Positions 45,150 through 56,112 of a stretch of 64,000 nt of DNA are shown piece after piece. The notes under the pieces were generated by a model, which did no database searches, had not been told where the DNA came from, and saw nothing but the letters and a program-made list of their open reading frames with translations. Location of the stretch: contig CM031557.1 of the NCBI GenBank assembly GCA_018466975.1, forward strand, positions 248,001 through 312,000, given 5' to 3'. The position numbers were made by a program, and so were the translations under genes. Origin of the DNA: Sparassis latifolia (lineage: Eukaryota; Basidiomycota; Agaricomycetes; Polyporales; Sparassidaceae). How positions within the stretch are numbered: position 1 is the first letter of the stretch; the number at the start of each line of letters is the position of its first letter.

Positions 45150-48100
45150 CGCGACAGCAAGGCTGAAAATGAAAGGGTCGCTTGCCGTGACCGCGTTTTT
45201 GACTGGGAGGCGTGGGAAGATGAGGTAAGTAGAACTGTACAGCACCAGGAGCCCCATGTCGCGCGCCCCGCCACCGCTGCGCCGCACGAGTCTCTCCCAT
45301 AACCCGTCATGTAAGTCGTTGTCGCCCACCCGTTTCCCGCGCTCGACTCACCGACGACTAGCAGTAGCATGAGAGAGAAGTGGAAAAAGAAGAGGTCGCG
45401 CAGACTCAGACGCAAGCGCAGAAAAATGCGGGCTCGTTCCAGTGCGTAGCCCCTGTCCCTTTTCTTTCCCCCACCTGTGCTAATGCACAATCTCTCTTAC
45501 TCGCAGAGTAAAATGGCTATTGGCAGCTAGGCTTGCACAGAAGGGATACGTCGCCCCTCCTCGCGGGCCGGTCTGCGGACGATTGGAGCGTTCGGATTGT
45601 GTCGTACTACCGGTGGGGACTGTGCGCATCCCGGGTTTGTCGCTTTGCCTCGTGCCGCGCTCTGGCTCCGTGGAGTGCTCAACTCTGACTGGTCAGTATG
45701 TTGGGGTTGCTGTTGGGCAAAAAACTTGTCGTTGATTTGCAATATGAATCGCTTTCCTGATGCATTATTTACTGTATTTGTGTGAGATGCACTGAAAGTA
45801 CTGTCGGATTGAGCTCGATGTGAGTCGGAATACCTGATGTTCGGAAGATGATTTCTTTGTCCTGTACTTGAGAGTTCGCGATGAGCAAAGCAATAGGCTT
45901 TGACAGAACCAACTGCTGTCCAACGGCGACATCGCTTCCTTTCTCCACACCGAGCGACGGAGATCGTCTGATACAACGCTGCGCGGCGCAGGGGGGGACG
46001 TAACATACCCTGAGTACGTGAGCAATGACGAGCGTGACTGGGCCCACAGCGAGCCTCCGAGTCCGACCTCTACAGCGACGCATGCAATGAACGAACCAGC
46101 ACAAACACACCCACCAATCCGACAGCCACATCGTCGCCCAGGTCATCAACCGTACGCTGTGGGGATCGCATCAGAATTTTCCTTTCGAAAGAAGTCCAGG
46201 AATTGGCCGACGAGCATTGGTCTCAGCCTCAGAGTCGGCGGTCACCTCATACGATTCGTCCTATGTAGTGTACTCAGAACGCCGTGCAGCCACCGATTCG
46301 GCCACCAAGGGGTCGGGGAAATATGCTGCGCAGCCTGATGCTGTAGGCTATCAGACGAGTGAGTTAACTCAGGAGTCTTCCTATGGATCGCTTTGTAGAC
46401 AAAACGCACGCTCAATGGACCTCCACTCAGATAATGGACCCCGCTTTCCGCTGCGACTATGCAGGCTCCGATTCGCAATGCAGGCACCCCTCAGGACCCA
46501 GACAGATCTGCCTCGCAGCCTCCAACGTCCGACTCCACATTTGACGCGAAATTCAAGGTCCCGCTCACCAGTACCGCCATGTTCAAGCGATCCTATTCCT
46601 CTCAGCTCCCACCTCACACAGCCGCAATTCTAGCGAATATCTTGCCAATGAAAGTCGTATTTTTTTGCCGAGCGACGCTACTCCCTTGATTCAGCCTATG
46701 CTCCAATGGTGCCCACTGCATTCATCGACCAGCTCGCTGGACACGATGGAAAGCCACGTGGTGGGGGGCATCCAGCTGGTGAACTAGCACACATGCTGCG
46801 TGCCTGCCGCAGAGCTGCCGCTTCAGCCCCTTGTTGTTCTTACAATTTACAGCAAATTAGTGATCCAGCTTCCTCGTGGAACGACGTGAGTCGACGTATT
46901 CAAAAACGTTGTTTTCTTCGTTTTCTGATTTTTCTTGTGAATATAAGCCTATCTTTTGAGTCCTGTTGATTCCGGTTGTTACTGCCTCAGTCTCCCTGCG
47001 TTCGAGTCAGATACAGCCAAAGCCCGCGGCAGTCGCCGCTTTCAGCTGCTTCGGTCTTATTCCTGACGGCAATATGTCAGGTGTCCCTGCCTATGCCGCC
47101 GGATGCGTCGGTAACTCTGACACGACCTGCCAATCCTCCAGAGGATAGGCGGGGCACACGCACGACATACAGCCTGCCCTCCTTCCTTCGCCTACTACCT
47201 GGGGGCTCTCCTTCGTGTATGACGCTGATCTTGTTGGTATCACGAAGGACGCCTCGGGTGCGATCTACGGGGACTTCGCGCTTTCAGGTCGGAACTATGT
47301 ACCAAGGTTCGTTTAGTTGGAACAAGTCCAACAACGTGAAGGCCGTGGAACAGTATGCCCAGGGTCTTCCCGATTTCAGCTGTCGCCCGGGACAACTTTC
47401 AGTTGTCTGGTTCCCCTGGCGAAGACCGGCGTCATGGGCAAATTTTGATCGTTCAGAACTACGGTGTCTTTCCTTTCGAGAGCTTCTACTTATGAGATGG
47501 AAGAAATTTTCCTTATCGTCGCCAACTCTTGCCGTATAGAGATTCAACGCTCTCGCTTTCCCCCTCGTCGCTCCCCTCCCCACACGACTGATCTCCGACT
47601 GGCCTTAACAGCAACACAGAATCGCTCGTTAAACTCGTCTGGGGCGGAACAGCTATCAAAATGTTACGTCTCCTCTGCGTTTACGCATCCTCTCCTTGCT
47701 CCCTTGCGCTCTCGTCTATACAGCACGCCCTCTTTTACCTTACTTACTCGTGTTTTTTGACAGCATTATACCACCACGCTGCGTTTTGGGTATGTCCTTT
47801 ACTTGCTGTGTGTACCGCCGCCACACCTTCGTTATTTGTGACCTATATCTCACAAATCTTCGTGTTACCCCAGACCGCTGTGTCGTTGACACACCGCAAC
47901 TTTAACGGATATCGTGAGCGTTATTGACGTTAATGTTGCTCATCCCCACCATGGAAAAAGTTAGTGTATTGCAGCATTCATTGATGTTCCCCACTCGTTT
48001 GGAGAGATTTGGCCATTTTGGCTTATGTCTTATCGTCGCATGTGAAGGAGAAAGCTGCTGCTTGATCCTAAGCTGAACTTCCACCATCACTTGAGCGTCT

Positions 48101-48528
48101 CGCGCGACGACTGCACGATTTGGCTTATTGACTTCGTCGAGGTGTCGAAACAGGTAAGTGTCTGGACTCAAGCTCACGTTGGTTATCGTCTGGGGCCTTG
48201 AAACTTTAAGGCACTGACTGTCATATAGTAGGACTGTAACATCAGCCGTGGAGAGCTGAGATAAAAGCATTTCCTTCGATAGCGCTTAGCGGTTGTACAT
48301 ATTTCTCTTTCGCGAGTCACTCTCTGATCAGATTTCCCGGTTGTTCCAGATGGATGTATGCGTTGTTTCCGTGCTGTCTATGATGTGTCATAAGCTCTGA
48401 CAAAACCCCTTTAAAGTTTCATTGTGTGAGAAGCACGCAGTTCAACTTGGCGCTCCATTCTTGCAGTTTTGCCACAAAGATATGATGCTCTGCGTTGCTG
48501 TGGCAGCTGATGAACTGTAACACATTTT
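45150..48528. other. Long region without a confident gene; coding-like fragments at 46000-47600
   Basis: No complete gene model could be built over these 3.4 kb. Between about 46018 and 47600 on the plus strand, protein-like fragments occur one after another in different frames: 46018-46160, 46217-46480, 46459-46640, 46700-46880, 47190-47310 and 47280-47470. They are broken by stops and have no good splice sites between them. This looks more like a decayed coding sequence than a working gene. No family was recognised. The rest of the region shows nothing. Confidence 0.35.
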
Positions 48529-49291
48529 AACATCTCGCATCCCAGAAACTATGCATCACCGCCATCATTCGGCGTTCACTGAACTGATCCGAAGCACCGC
48601 AATCGAATGGACTTACGCCCTGGAGATGCGCACTGACTTTTGGTAACTGCTGTGGGTGGTTACAGAAGCACTTGCCGTTACTTGCCCTCTTGTGCTTCTC
48701 GCCGGACATCATGACTGTCAGCCTAGGGATTGCGGAGGGATGCACGTCCATCCCCGATCATTGGGAAGCCTCCTTCGAGTTGAAATCTTAGTCTCACTCA
48801 CATCATGACGAAGGTGCTGGTCCTTCGTTGCGTATCAGTTACTACTAATCGATGGGCACCAGCAAAAAAATGAGACCATGGGTCGGATATCATCATCCCG
48901 AAGCCGCGGCCGGGCTCATCACCAAGGCGTGCCCATCTGTTGGGAAGCCCGAACCCGAGCGATCGCAGGCGCGACGTCGTCGAGGGGGTACGGTGCTGCC
49001 CGTGTTGTGCTCATGCAGCTCTTGGCCTAATACATGTATAAATGCATGCCAGTCTTTCCGTGTTTCTCTAGCTCTTGCCCCTTCACCTTCTGAGCCAAGA
49101 CTCACCAGTAGGTACTGGATAGTGAGTCTCTTATTGTCTTGGAGACACAGTACTAGTACTGACGAGCTTCCGCCAGCCTTACTTGGTTTTCGTTCATTCT
49201 CGCATTTTATTTAACGACTTCGTTCAACTTCTATACGCTTGACGACTCCACTCCTATTTCTTTCATATCTTTTTATAATCTCATAATCGCA

Positions 49292-51380
49292 ATGCTGTCC
49301 ACCGTCGCAATCTCTGCTCTTCTCGTTGCCGCTTCCGTCACACCTTCTCTTACGCTGCCCATTTTCCCCACGAGGTGCGTGTCTCCCGTCAATACTATGT
49401 CCCTCCTTTGACATCAATTGAAATTTTACAGCAGTCGAGAGGCGGCCAACTGGAAGGATGTCGCGAATGATATTGGAAAGACACCGGTCCACTTCGAGCA
49501 TCCTTACGTGACTCGTGCCTTCGAGGACGAGCTCATGACGCGCGCCGACGGCAGCGAGGCACCCAGGATTGAAGGACCGTTCGAGGCTAACAAATTCCCT
49601 GTCTATGTCCCGACCTTCGTCCCTAGCCACGCTACTCGAGACATTCAGCTCATGGCACGCGCAGAACCTATGGACAGGGTGGCTTTTGATGTCAACCATG
49701 TCGTGCGCGACACCGGAAGGGCTATTCTGAACTTCCTCCGCGAGGAGGACCCGATCATGGCTCGCGCGTTCGAGGACGAGCTGATGGCGCGTGCAGAGCT
49801 TGCGGGTAGCGAGGGTGTGATAGATTCAGCCTTTGCCAGACGTTCTGGCAAAGCGCCCGCCACGAATTCTGGCAAGGCTCCCGCCCAGAAGCCTAGCCAA
49901 GCGCCCGCTCCGAAGTCTGGCAAAGCTCCCGCCCCGAAGTCTGGCAAGGCTCCCGCCCGGAAGTCTAGCCAAGGGCCCGCTCCGAAGTCTGGCGAAGTGC
50001 CCGCCCCGCAGTCTGGCAATGCGCCCGCTCCTAAGTCTGGCGGGGCGCCCGTCCCGAAGTCTGGCGAAGTGCCTGCCCCGCAGTCTGGCAAGGCGCCCGT
50101 CGCGAAGTCTGGCAATGCGCCCGCCGCGAAGTCTGGCAAAGCTCCCGCCGCGAAGTCTGGCAAGGCTCCCGCCCGGAAGTCTAGCCAAGGGCCCGCTCCG
50201 AAGTCTGGCGAAGTGCCCGCCCCGCAGTCTGGCAATGCGCCCGCCGCGAAGTCTGGCAAAGCTCCCGCCGCGAAGTCTGGCAAGGCTCCCGCCCGGAAGT
50301 CTAGCCAAGGGCCCGCTCCGAAGTCTGGCGAAGTGCCCGCCCCGCAGTCTGGCAATGCGCCCGCTCCTAAGTCTGGCGGGGCGCCCGTCCCGAAGTCTGG
50401 CGAAGTGCCCGCCCCGCAGTCTGGCAATGCGCCCGCCGCGAAGTCTGGCAAGGCGCCCGCCGCGAAGTCTGGCAAGGCGCCCGCCGCGAAGTCTGGCAAG
50501 GCGCCCGCCGCGAAGTCTGGCAGTGCGCCCGCCGCGAAATCTGGTAATGCGCCCGCCGCGAAGTCTGGCAAGGCGCCCGCCCCGCAGTCTGGCAAGGCGC
50601 CCGCCGCGAAGTCTGGCAAGGCGCCCGCCGCGAAGTCTGGCAGTGCGCCCGCCGCGAAGTCTGGCAGTGCGCCCGCCGCGAAGTCTGGCAGTGCGCCCGC
50701 CGCGAAATCTGGTAATGCGCCCGCCGCGAAGTCTGGCAAGGCGCCCGCCCCGCAGTCTGGCAAGGCGCCCGCCGCGAAATCTGGCAAGGCGCCCGCCCCG
50801 CAGTCTGGCAAGGCGCCCGCCGCGAAATCTGGCAAGGCGCCCGCCCCGCAGTCTGGCAATGCGCCCGCCGCGAAGTCTGGCAGTGCGCCCGCCGCGAACT
50901 CTGGTAATGCGCCCACCGCGAAGTCTGGCAATGCGTCCGCCCCGCCGACAACTTCATCGGCCACGGTATGCACAGCCCACTATGATCTTGTAAATTGCCT
51001 CACTCTTTGCATAGACGACACCTCAGGCTGTCACTATTACCTGGTCGGACATCTCAAAGATCGAATTAAGTAGAATACGCGCAGCAGATTGTGGCGGTGA
51101 AGACCCCAAAACTTGGCACGAGAACAAAGTGCATGCTTTTGTCAGTGCCAATGCCGATAGTTTACCAGGTGTAACTAATGCGAGGGTTCGGTGAGTTCGC
51201 GCGGAGCGTCGGTCATACAAAGCTGAGAACTTCACCCGACTCTTTAGCCACGCCGCCCACGCCGGGGGAAGCGATCCGAACGAAAAGGATCATATCACAG
51301 TGGATTTCATAGCTAGGGATAAACTCATCAGCTCTCCGCACGGACGCGGAGGATCTTGGCACGTCTATACGGGCCGATGA
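49292..51380 (+). CDS. Secreted protein with 46 tandem octapeptide repeats and conserved C-terminal domain
   Basis: Four exons (49292-49374, 49432-50965, 51015-51168, 51223-51380) join in phase to 642 aa. A signal peptide (MLSTVAISALLVAAS) is followed by about 150 residues with repeated RAFEDELMxRA motifs, then 46 octapeptide units of the SGKAPAAK type, then a C-terminal domain of about 105 residues with ITWSDISKIEL, KTWHENKVHAF, DPNEKDHITVDF and the final WHVYTGR. Lys-, Ala- and Pro-rich repeats suggest an extended, basic cell-wall or matrix spacer between two domains. I do not recognise the C-terminal domain, but it is kept in the paralog at 53368. The donor of the last intron (51169, GTGTAA) was chosen because it is the only one that keeps the conserved end in phase. 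Extracellular location is inferred from the signal peptide. Confidence 0.75.
49844..50947 (+). repeat. 24-bp coding minisatellite, 46 units
   Basis: Units of 24 bp (TCTGGCAAGGCGCCCGCCGCGAAG type) repeat 46 times without a frame break. Unit variants (KAPAAK, NAPAAK, SAPAAK, KAPAPQ, GEVPAPQ, SSQGPAPK) occur in the same order more than once, which shows higher-order duplications of several units. The GC-rich period-24 sequence leaves long open frames on the opposite strand and in a second forward frame. Confidence 0.95.
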
Positions 51381-51724
51381 TTAGAGCGACCGCCGAAGCC
51401 AGGTATTGGTCTGCAGTGTTGTTGGAATGCGTTATTTGCACCGTGAATTACAGTTCGCTGGTCGTATTCCCTCTATTTTGGTGGACAATCATAGCTATGC
51501 AGGCAGCAAACCTTTTTCCCGACGTCGCCGTACAAGACAGAATGATCGGCGGCCTCTCCACGGGGCATTTGCTAAAACAAATTCACGTTGGAGACGTTGC
51601 GAAGGAAGCTGTAGATCAGAATTTACAGCCATTTCTCATCCGTTGGCTTGCTCGATAGCCCGAGGTCGAGAGCTATCATTCGAGCTCGGCGAGCACGTTG
51701 AGACAAACGATATCCCAACTGCCC

Positions 51725-52087
51725 TTAAGTCCCGCAAATGCAATGGCGAGAGCTTGGCGTCGCGAAGCTTACCTCCATGAGATGAGACGGTGTCGTCGTG
51801 TCCGCGCGTTGACGGGCGTTGATGTCGGGATCCATAGCATCAGCGCGAACGAACAGCTCTGTCCGTTCAAATTTCAATCGAGTCTTGAAGCTTGAAGGGG
51901 TCAAGAGGGCGCGCAATGACCTAGTCTGGGAGACGTCTTCCAAGGATCTGAAGACCTGAGCTACTCGTTCAGAAGACGGGTGGCGCTCTACGTACACCTC
52001 GCCCTCAGCGAGGTTCTCCAGATGTACCTGAATGTCTTCTTCATTGAGGTCAGACGCTGTGAGGGCTGTAGCTGAGTGGTTGGACAT
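51725..52087 (-). CDS. Hypothetical protein between the duplication copies
   Basis: An open frame of 120 residues (MSNHSATALTASDLNEEDIQ onward) has charged, soluble protein-like composition, with a helical LENLAEGEVYVERHPSSERVAQVF stretch shortened here to its key Glu/Arg pattern. A possible upstream exon lies near 52150-52230 in a different frame (SSGCDDETSSTSEV). No family is recognised, and it may be a chance frame. The flanks 51571-51724 and 52088-52835 show nothing else. Confidence 0.25.
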   Translation of the reverse strand: MSNHSATALTASDLNEEDIQVHLENLAEGEVYVERHPSSERVAQVFRSLEDVSQTRSLRALLTPSSFKTRLKFERTELFVRADAMDPDINARQRADTTTPSHLMEVSFATPSSRHCICGT

Positions 52088-53367
52088 GCTGTCTTACGGA
52101 ACAACATTGCTTACCATTCCCGTGTTCAGATCGTCCCCAAGGATAGACCCGGATGCTGTGAGAAACGCTCGTGCTCATCAGACGAGCTCACCACTTCAGA
52201 AGTACTTGACGTCTCATCATCACAGCCGGATGAGCAACGAGCTTTGGCCCGCGATGGAGATAGAGAGCGTGAGGAGACGTTCCCAGTCGCGATGTCGTCT
52301 GTGAATCAATGTAGCCCTCTGCTTGGGCATGGCAGTCGAGGCTTTCTGAATAGCCCGACAACTTCGAAGACGCGTGCAGGACCAGCCCAACGTTTCAAAA
52401 AACTGTTGATCCACCAAGGACAAGTCCAGTCTAGGGTGGCGTAAGACATCCGAACCTGAATGCGCTGACTGAGCTTTAGGTTTGCGATCGCGCTGTACCC
52501 GTGTTATGTTGCGCATGGACAAAAGGTGCCCACACAAGCAAGGTATACCAGTAACTGGAGACGAGTGCTCAGGACGCGGCTGTCGTCTTGGCACTTAAGA
52601 TCCCGTCCCCTCCTCCACTCATTTTGTAGCCTGTCTGCATCACGGTGGACTTTCGCAAACACGTAACACGGCTACAGCTTCGGTTAGAGGTCGAGCGCAC
52701 AATGAAACAAATATTATAAGCCAAATTTTGCGGAAAACACTGGGTGACTTTCCGTAGCGCGGTTTAGAGACAAGTTTTCGACTTCGCATTCCAGACAGCA
52801 ATCAGTCACGCGGACGAACCATAACCCATCATTCTAACATCTCGCATCCCGGAAACCAGGCATCGCCGCCATCATTCTGCGTTCATCGAACAGATCCGGA
52901 GCACTGCAATCGGGCGGACTTACGTCCTACGGTCCTGGAGATTGGCAACTTCTGTGGGCGGCTACACGTCGACAAAGGCGCTGGTCCTTCTGCCAATCGA
53001 TAGGCATGGCCAAGGCGCGCTCATCGGTTGGGAAGCCTCCTGACATGAGCGGTCGACAACATTAACGCTGAGGCGGTGCGGTGCGACTCGTGCGCCTCTT
53101 GGCCTGATGCACGTATAAATGCATGCCAGTCTTTCCGTGTTCCTTCAGCTCTTGCCCTTTCACCTTCTGAGCCAAGACTCACAAGTAGGTACTGGATAGT
53201 GAGTCTCTTACTGTCCTGGAGATACGGTACTGGTACTGACGAGCTTCCGCCAGCCTCACTTGGTTTTCGTTCATTCTCGCGTTCTATTTAACGACTTCGT
53301 TCAAGTTCAATACACTTAACGACTCCACTCCTTTTCCTTCATATCTTTTTATAATCTCATAATCGCA

Positions 53368-54338
53368 ATGCTTTCCACCGTCGCAATCTCTGCTCTTCTT
53401 GTCGCCGCCTCCGCTGCACCTTCTCTTGCGCTCCCCGTTGTCCCCACGAGGTGCGTGTCTCCCGTCAATACTACGTCCTTGCTCTGACATCAATTGCAAT
53501 CTGACAGTGGTCGAGAGGCAGTCAACTGGAAGGATGTCGGGGGTGGTATTGTAAAGACCCCGTTCCACTTCGAACACCCTTACGTGGCTCGCGCTGACGG
53601 CGAGGCATTGAGGATTGGAAGACCGTTCGAGGTCAACAAATTGCCTGTCCATTTCCCGACCTTCGTCTCTAGCCACGCTGCCCGAGATAGCCAGTTCATG
53701 GCACGCGCAGAACCTACGGACAGGGAGGCTTTTTATGTCAACCGCGTCGCGCGCGACACTGGAAGCGCTATTCTGAACTTCCTCCGTGAGGAGGACCCGA
53801 TCATGGCTCGCGCGTTTGAGGACGAGCTGATGGCGCGTGCAGAGCTTGCGGGTAGCGAGGGGTGACAGATACAGCCTTTGCGAGACGTTCTGGCAAAGCG
53901 ACCACTCCACTGACTTCGCCTACCACGGTACGCACAGCCCGCTATTATCTTGTAAATCGCCTCACGCTCTTTGCATAGGCGATACCTCAGGCTGTTAGTA
54001 TTTCCTGGACGGGCCCTGCAAATGCTGAAGTAGCGGCGATGCACGCAGCGGATTTTGGCGGTGAAGACCCCAAAAAATGGCACGAGGACAAAGTGCATGC
54101 TTTTGTCAGTGCCAATACCGCAAGTTTACCAGGTGTAACTAAAGCGAGGATTCGGTAAGTTTGCGCGGTCCATCGGTCATACAAAGCTGAGAACTTCACC
54201 CGACTGTTTAGCAAGGCCGCACACACCGGGGGAACCGATCCGAACGAAAAGGAGCATATCACGGTGAATTTCCTAGCTAGGAATAAAATCATCAACTCTC
54301 CGCAAGGAGGAGCTTGGCATGTCTATACGGGACGATGA
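53368..54338 (+). pseudogene. Paralog of the repeat-bearing secreted protein, without repeats and frameshifted
   Basis: Exons correspond one to one with the gene at 49292: 53368-53450, 53508-53927, 53979-54132, 54187-54338, with equal lengths for exon 1 (83) and exon 3 (154). The signal peptide (MLSTVAISALLVAASAAPS), the RAFEDELMARA motif and the C-terminal domain (KKWHEDKVHAF, DPNEKEHITVNF, WHVYTGR) are all present. Where copy 1 reads GAGGGTGTGATAG, this copy reads GAGGGGTGACAG, one base short. The frame meets TGA at 53863 just after AELAGSEG. The result is a truncated secreted protein of about 147 residues or a dead gene. The downstream exons still look conserved, so the break is probably recent. 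Confidence 0.78.
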
Positions 54339-54461
54339 TCAGAGCGACCGGCGCACCAAGATATTGATCTGCGCAGTAGTATCGTTGGAACGCGTTATGC
54401 GGCCCTTCGAATTACTGTTCGCTGGTCTTACGATATCTATCCGTCAGTAGAAATGTGCAAC

Positions 54462-54669
54462 GGTTCTATGTAGTGTGTGTAACAGCCATACCTCTATGGT
54501 ATCTCTCCGTTTTGGTGGCCGTTCATAGCTACGCCAGCAGGAAACCTTTTTGCTAATGTCGTACGGGTTCTATGTAGTGTGTGTAACAGCCATACCTCTA
54601 TGGTATCTCTCCGTTTTGGTGGCCGTTCATAGCTACGCCAGCAGGAAACCTTTTTGCTAATGTCGTACG
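54462..54669. repeat. Tandem duplication of 104 bp
   Basis: Two adjacent 104-bp units (54462-54565 and 54566-54669) begin GGTTCTATGTAGTGTGTG and appear identical. Copy 1 of the segmental duplication has no second unit at the corresponding place, so this arose after the larger duplication. Confidence 0.9.
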
Positions 54670-55306
54670 AAAAGGCAGAATGACCGACTGGCCTCAGAGC
54701 AGATTCACCCGGGACACGCGAACTTCACCGGATGGACATCTCCGAGATAGGCGCCCCCGCGCGTTTTCCAGCGCGCTGAGCAGTGTTTGCGCTGCAGCTA
54801 TATCGTACAATTTTATGGATTTTTCGAGGTGCTAGGAGGCTCGGGAGTTGAGTAGATGTGTTCCTCATAGCCAAATTGAGTACTCATCTCTTCCCGTCGA
54901 CATTAAAATTCGCCTCCAACTTTGCAGAACCACTCAGTCTCTTGCAACCATCGGAGTTGAATCTGAATCCTATTGCAGTGTTTGCCGTCGACAAATCAGA
55001 CCTTGTCCCGAGCGTGCAAACAGGGAAGGAGGATTATCTTCCACCTAATGGAGAAGAGACGAAATTCAGCAGTGATCCAGACTTCAGTATCATAGAGGTT
55101 CCCCGACATGCCGACTCGAACACTTCAAAACTCTTGACGTTTGACCCCGGGCCTTCCAAAGCAAGTGTACAAGTTGGCCTACCTTGCTGGAATATCCTGC
55201 AATTCTGGTTCTTTTTTTTTCTGGTTTCGTCGTCCAGATCTTGTGTCTTGTCCGTTCTTCGAGTTGTATGATGCACACGCGTTTGAATCGGATGCCAATG
55301 CTGCGC

Positions 55307-55518
55307 TCTATGTACATCAAGACGGTCCGTGTGCGGGAGAATGCGAGAGAATGTATTATATATATCGGATCAGGTGATTAGGTTTGGGAATATGTAGGCA
55401 ATGAAAGGATGGCGAAAGAACGTTGAGAGTCTTAGCGGGTACGGGCAAAAACCGAGCGGGTTTTCTGACCCGAAACAAACGCCCTGACCTAGAGGGGAAA
55501 GTCTAAGGTGAGCTGTGA
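55307..55518 (-). repeat. Split direct repeat B2
   Basis: This 212-bp sequence begins TCTATGTACATCAAGACGG and ends GGTGAGCTGTGA (plus strand). It is repeated at 55814-56025 and forms the outer 3' end of the element. Confidence 0.9.
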
Positions 55519-55652
55519 GGGTGGGTGGGCCTTCGCAGCTTCCGAGAGACGACCCGGAGTAGGTCGTGGACCGTATGCGTCGAGTCACGTAACTAGATGA
55601 GTGTAGGTATTTGACGAAGAAGTATGCTGCTGAAAGGGAGTGGAGGGTGGGT

Positions 55653-55811
55653 TGAAAAGGACAGGCCGCACTGTTGGGTACTATCGAGCAGTGCTAGAGA
55701 ATAGCGGGCAGTTGTGGCGGCGAGACCAGAGAGCGCTACGCCGCAACTGCCTAATTCGTACGTAGACTATATTCTACGCTCGCGCTCGTGCCTCTCGCTC
55801 TCCTAGAAACC
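55653..55811 (-). repeat. Split direct repeat A2
   Basis: This 159-bp sequence begins TGAAAAGGACAGGCCGC and ends CTCCTAGAAACC (plus strand). It is repeated at 61022-61180. Confidence 0.9.
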
Positions 55812-55813
55812 GA

Positions 55814-56025
55814 TCTATGTACATCAAGACGGTCCGTGTGCGGGAGAATGCGAGAGAATGTATTATATATATCGGATCAGGTGATTAGGTTTGGGAATAT
55901 GTAGGCAATGAAAGGATGGCGAAAGAACGTTGAGAGTCTTAGCGGGTACGGGCAAAAACCGAGCGGGTTTTCTGACCCGAAACAAACGCCCTGACCTAGA
56001 GGGGAAAGTCTAAGGTGAGCTGTGA
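55814..56025 (-). repeat. Split direct repeat B1
   Basis: Second 212-bp B copy. It lies directly downstream, in element orientation, of the recombinase gene and abuts A2. Confidence 0.9.
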
Positions 56026-56112
56026 TTCCCGGTGATTAGGAGCCCCGCGACGCGTTGACGCGAGAGTTAGACTCCCCTATCTTAGGAGACGGGCGAACTC
56101 ACCAGTTGTAAC

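Larger units (their letters stand above)
48529..51570 (+). repeat. Direct segmental duplication, copy 1
   Basis: This block is matched by 52836-54700 in the same orientation, from the CTAACATCTCGCATCCC start through promoter, gene and 3' flank. It includes the secreted repeat protein gene. The 46-unit repeat tract is absent from copy 2. Scattered substitutions and indels show the event is not very recent. Confidence 0.85.
52836..54700 (+). repeat. Direct segmental duplication, copy 2
   Basis: This block matches 48529-51570 in order and orientation, including about 250 bp upstream of the gene and about 300 bp downstream. It lacks the octapeptide repeat tract, which is reduced to a single SGKA remnant, and has an extra 104-bp tandem duplication at its right end. 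Confidence 0.85.

Noticed and set aside
47661..47927. Possible membrane protein of 88 codons
   Set aside because: Hydrophobic composition comes from T-rich DNA; no start context, homolog or exon chain supports it.
49271..49285. TATA-like TTTTATAATC before the secreted-protein start
   Set aside because: It is only about 15 bp from the ATG, too close to act as a core promoter for that start.
49844..50947. Regular array resembling a CRISPR locus
   Set aside because: Units are contiguous with no spacers, lie inside a coding exon, and the organism is a eukaryote.
49645..50973. 442-codon minus-strand open frame (ALPDFAAG repeats) and further overlapping frames over the repeat array
   Set aside because: They are by-products of the GC-rich 24-bp repeat, whose period is a multiple of three. 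The plus-strand frame has signal peptide, splice sites and a paralog.
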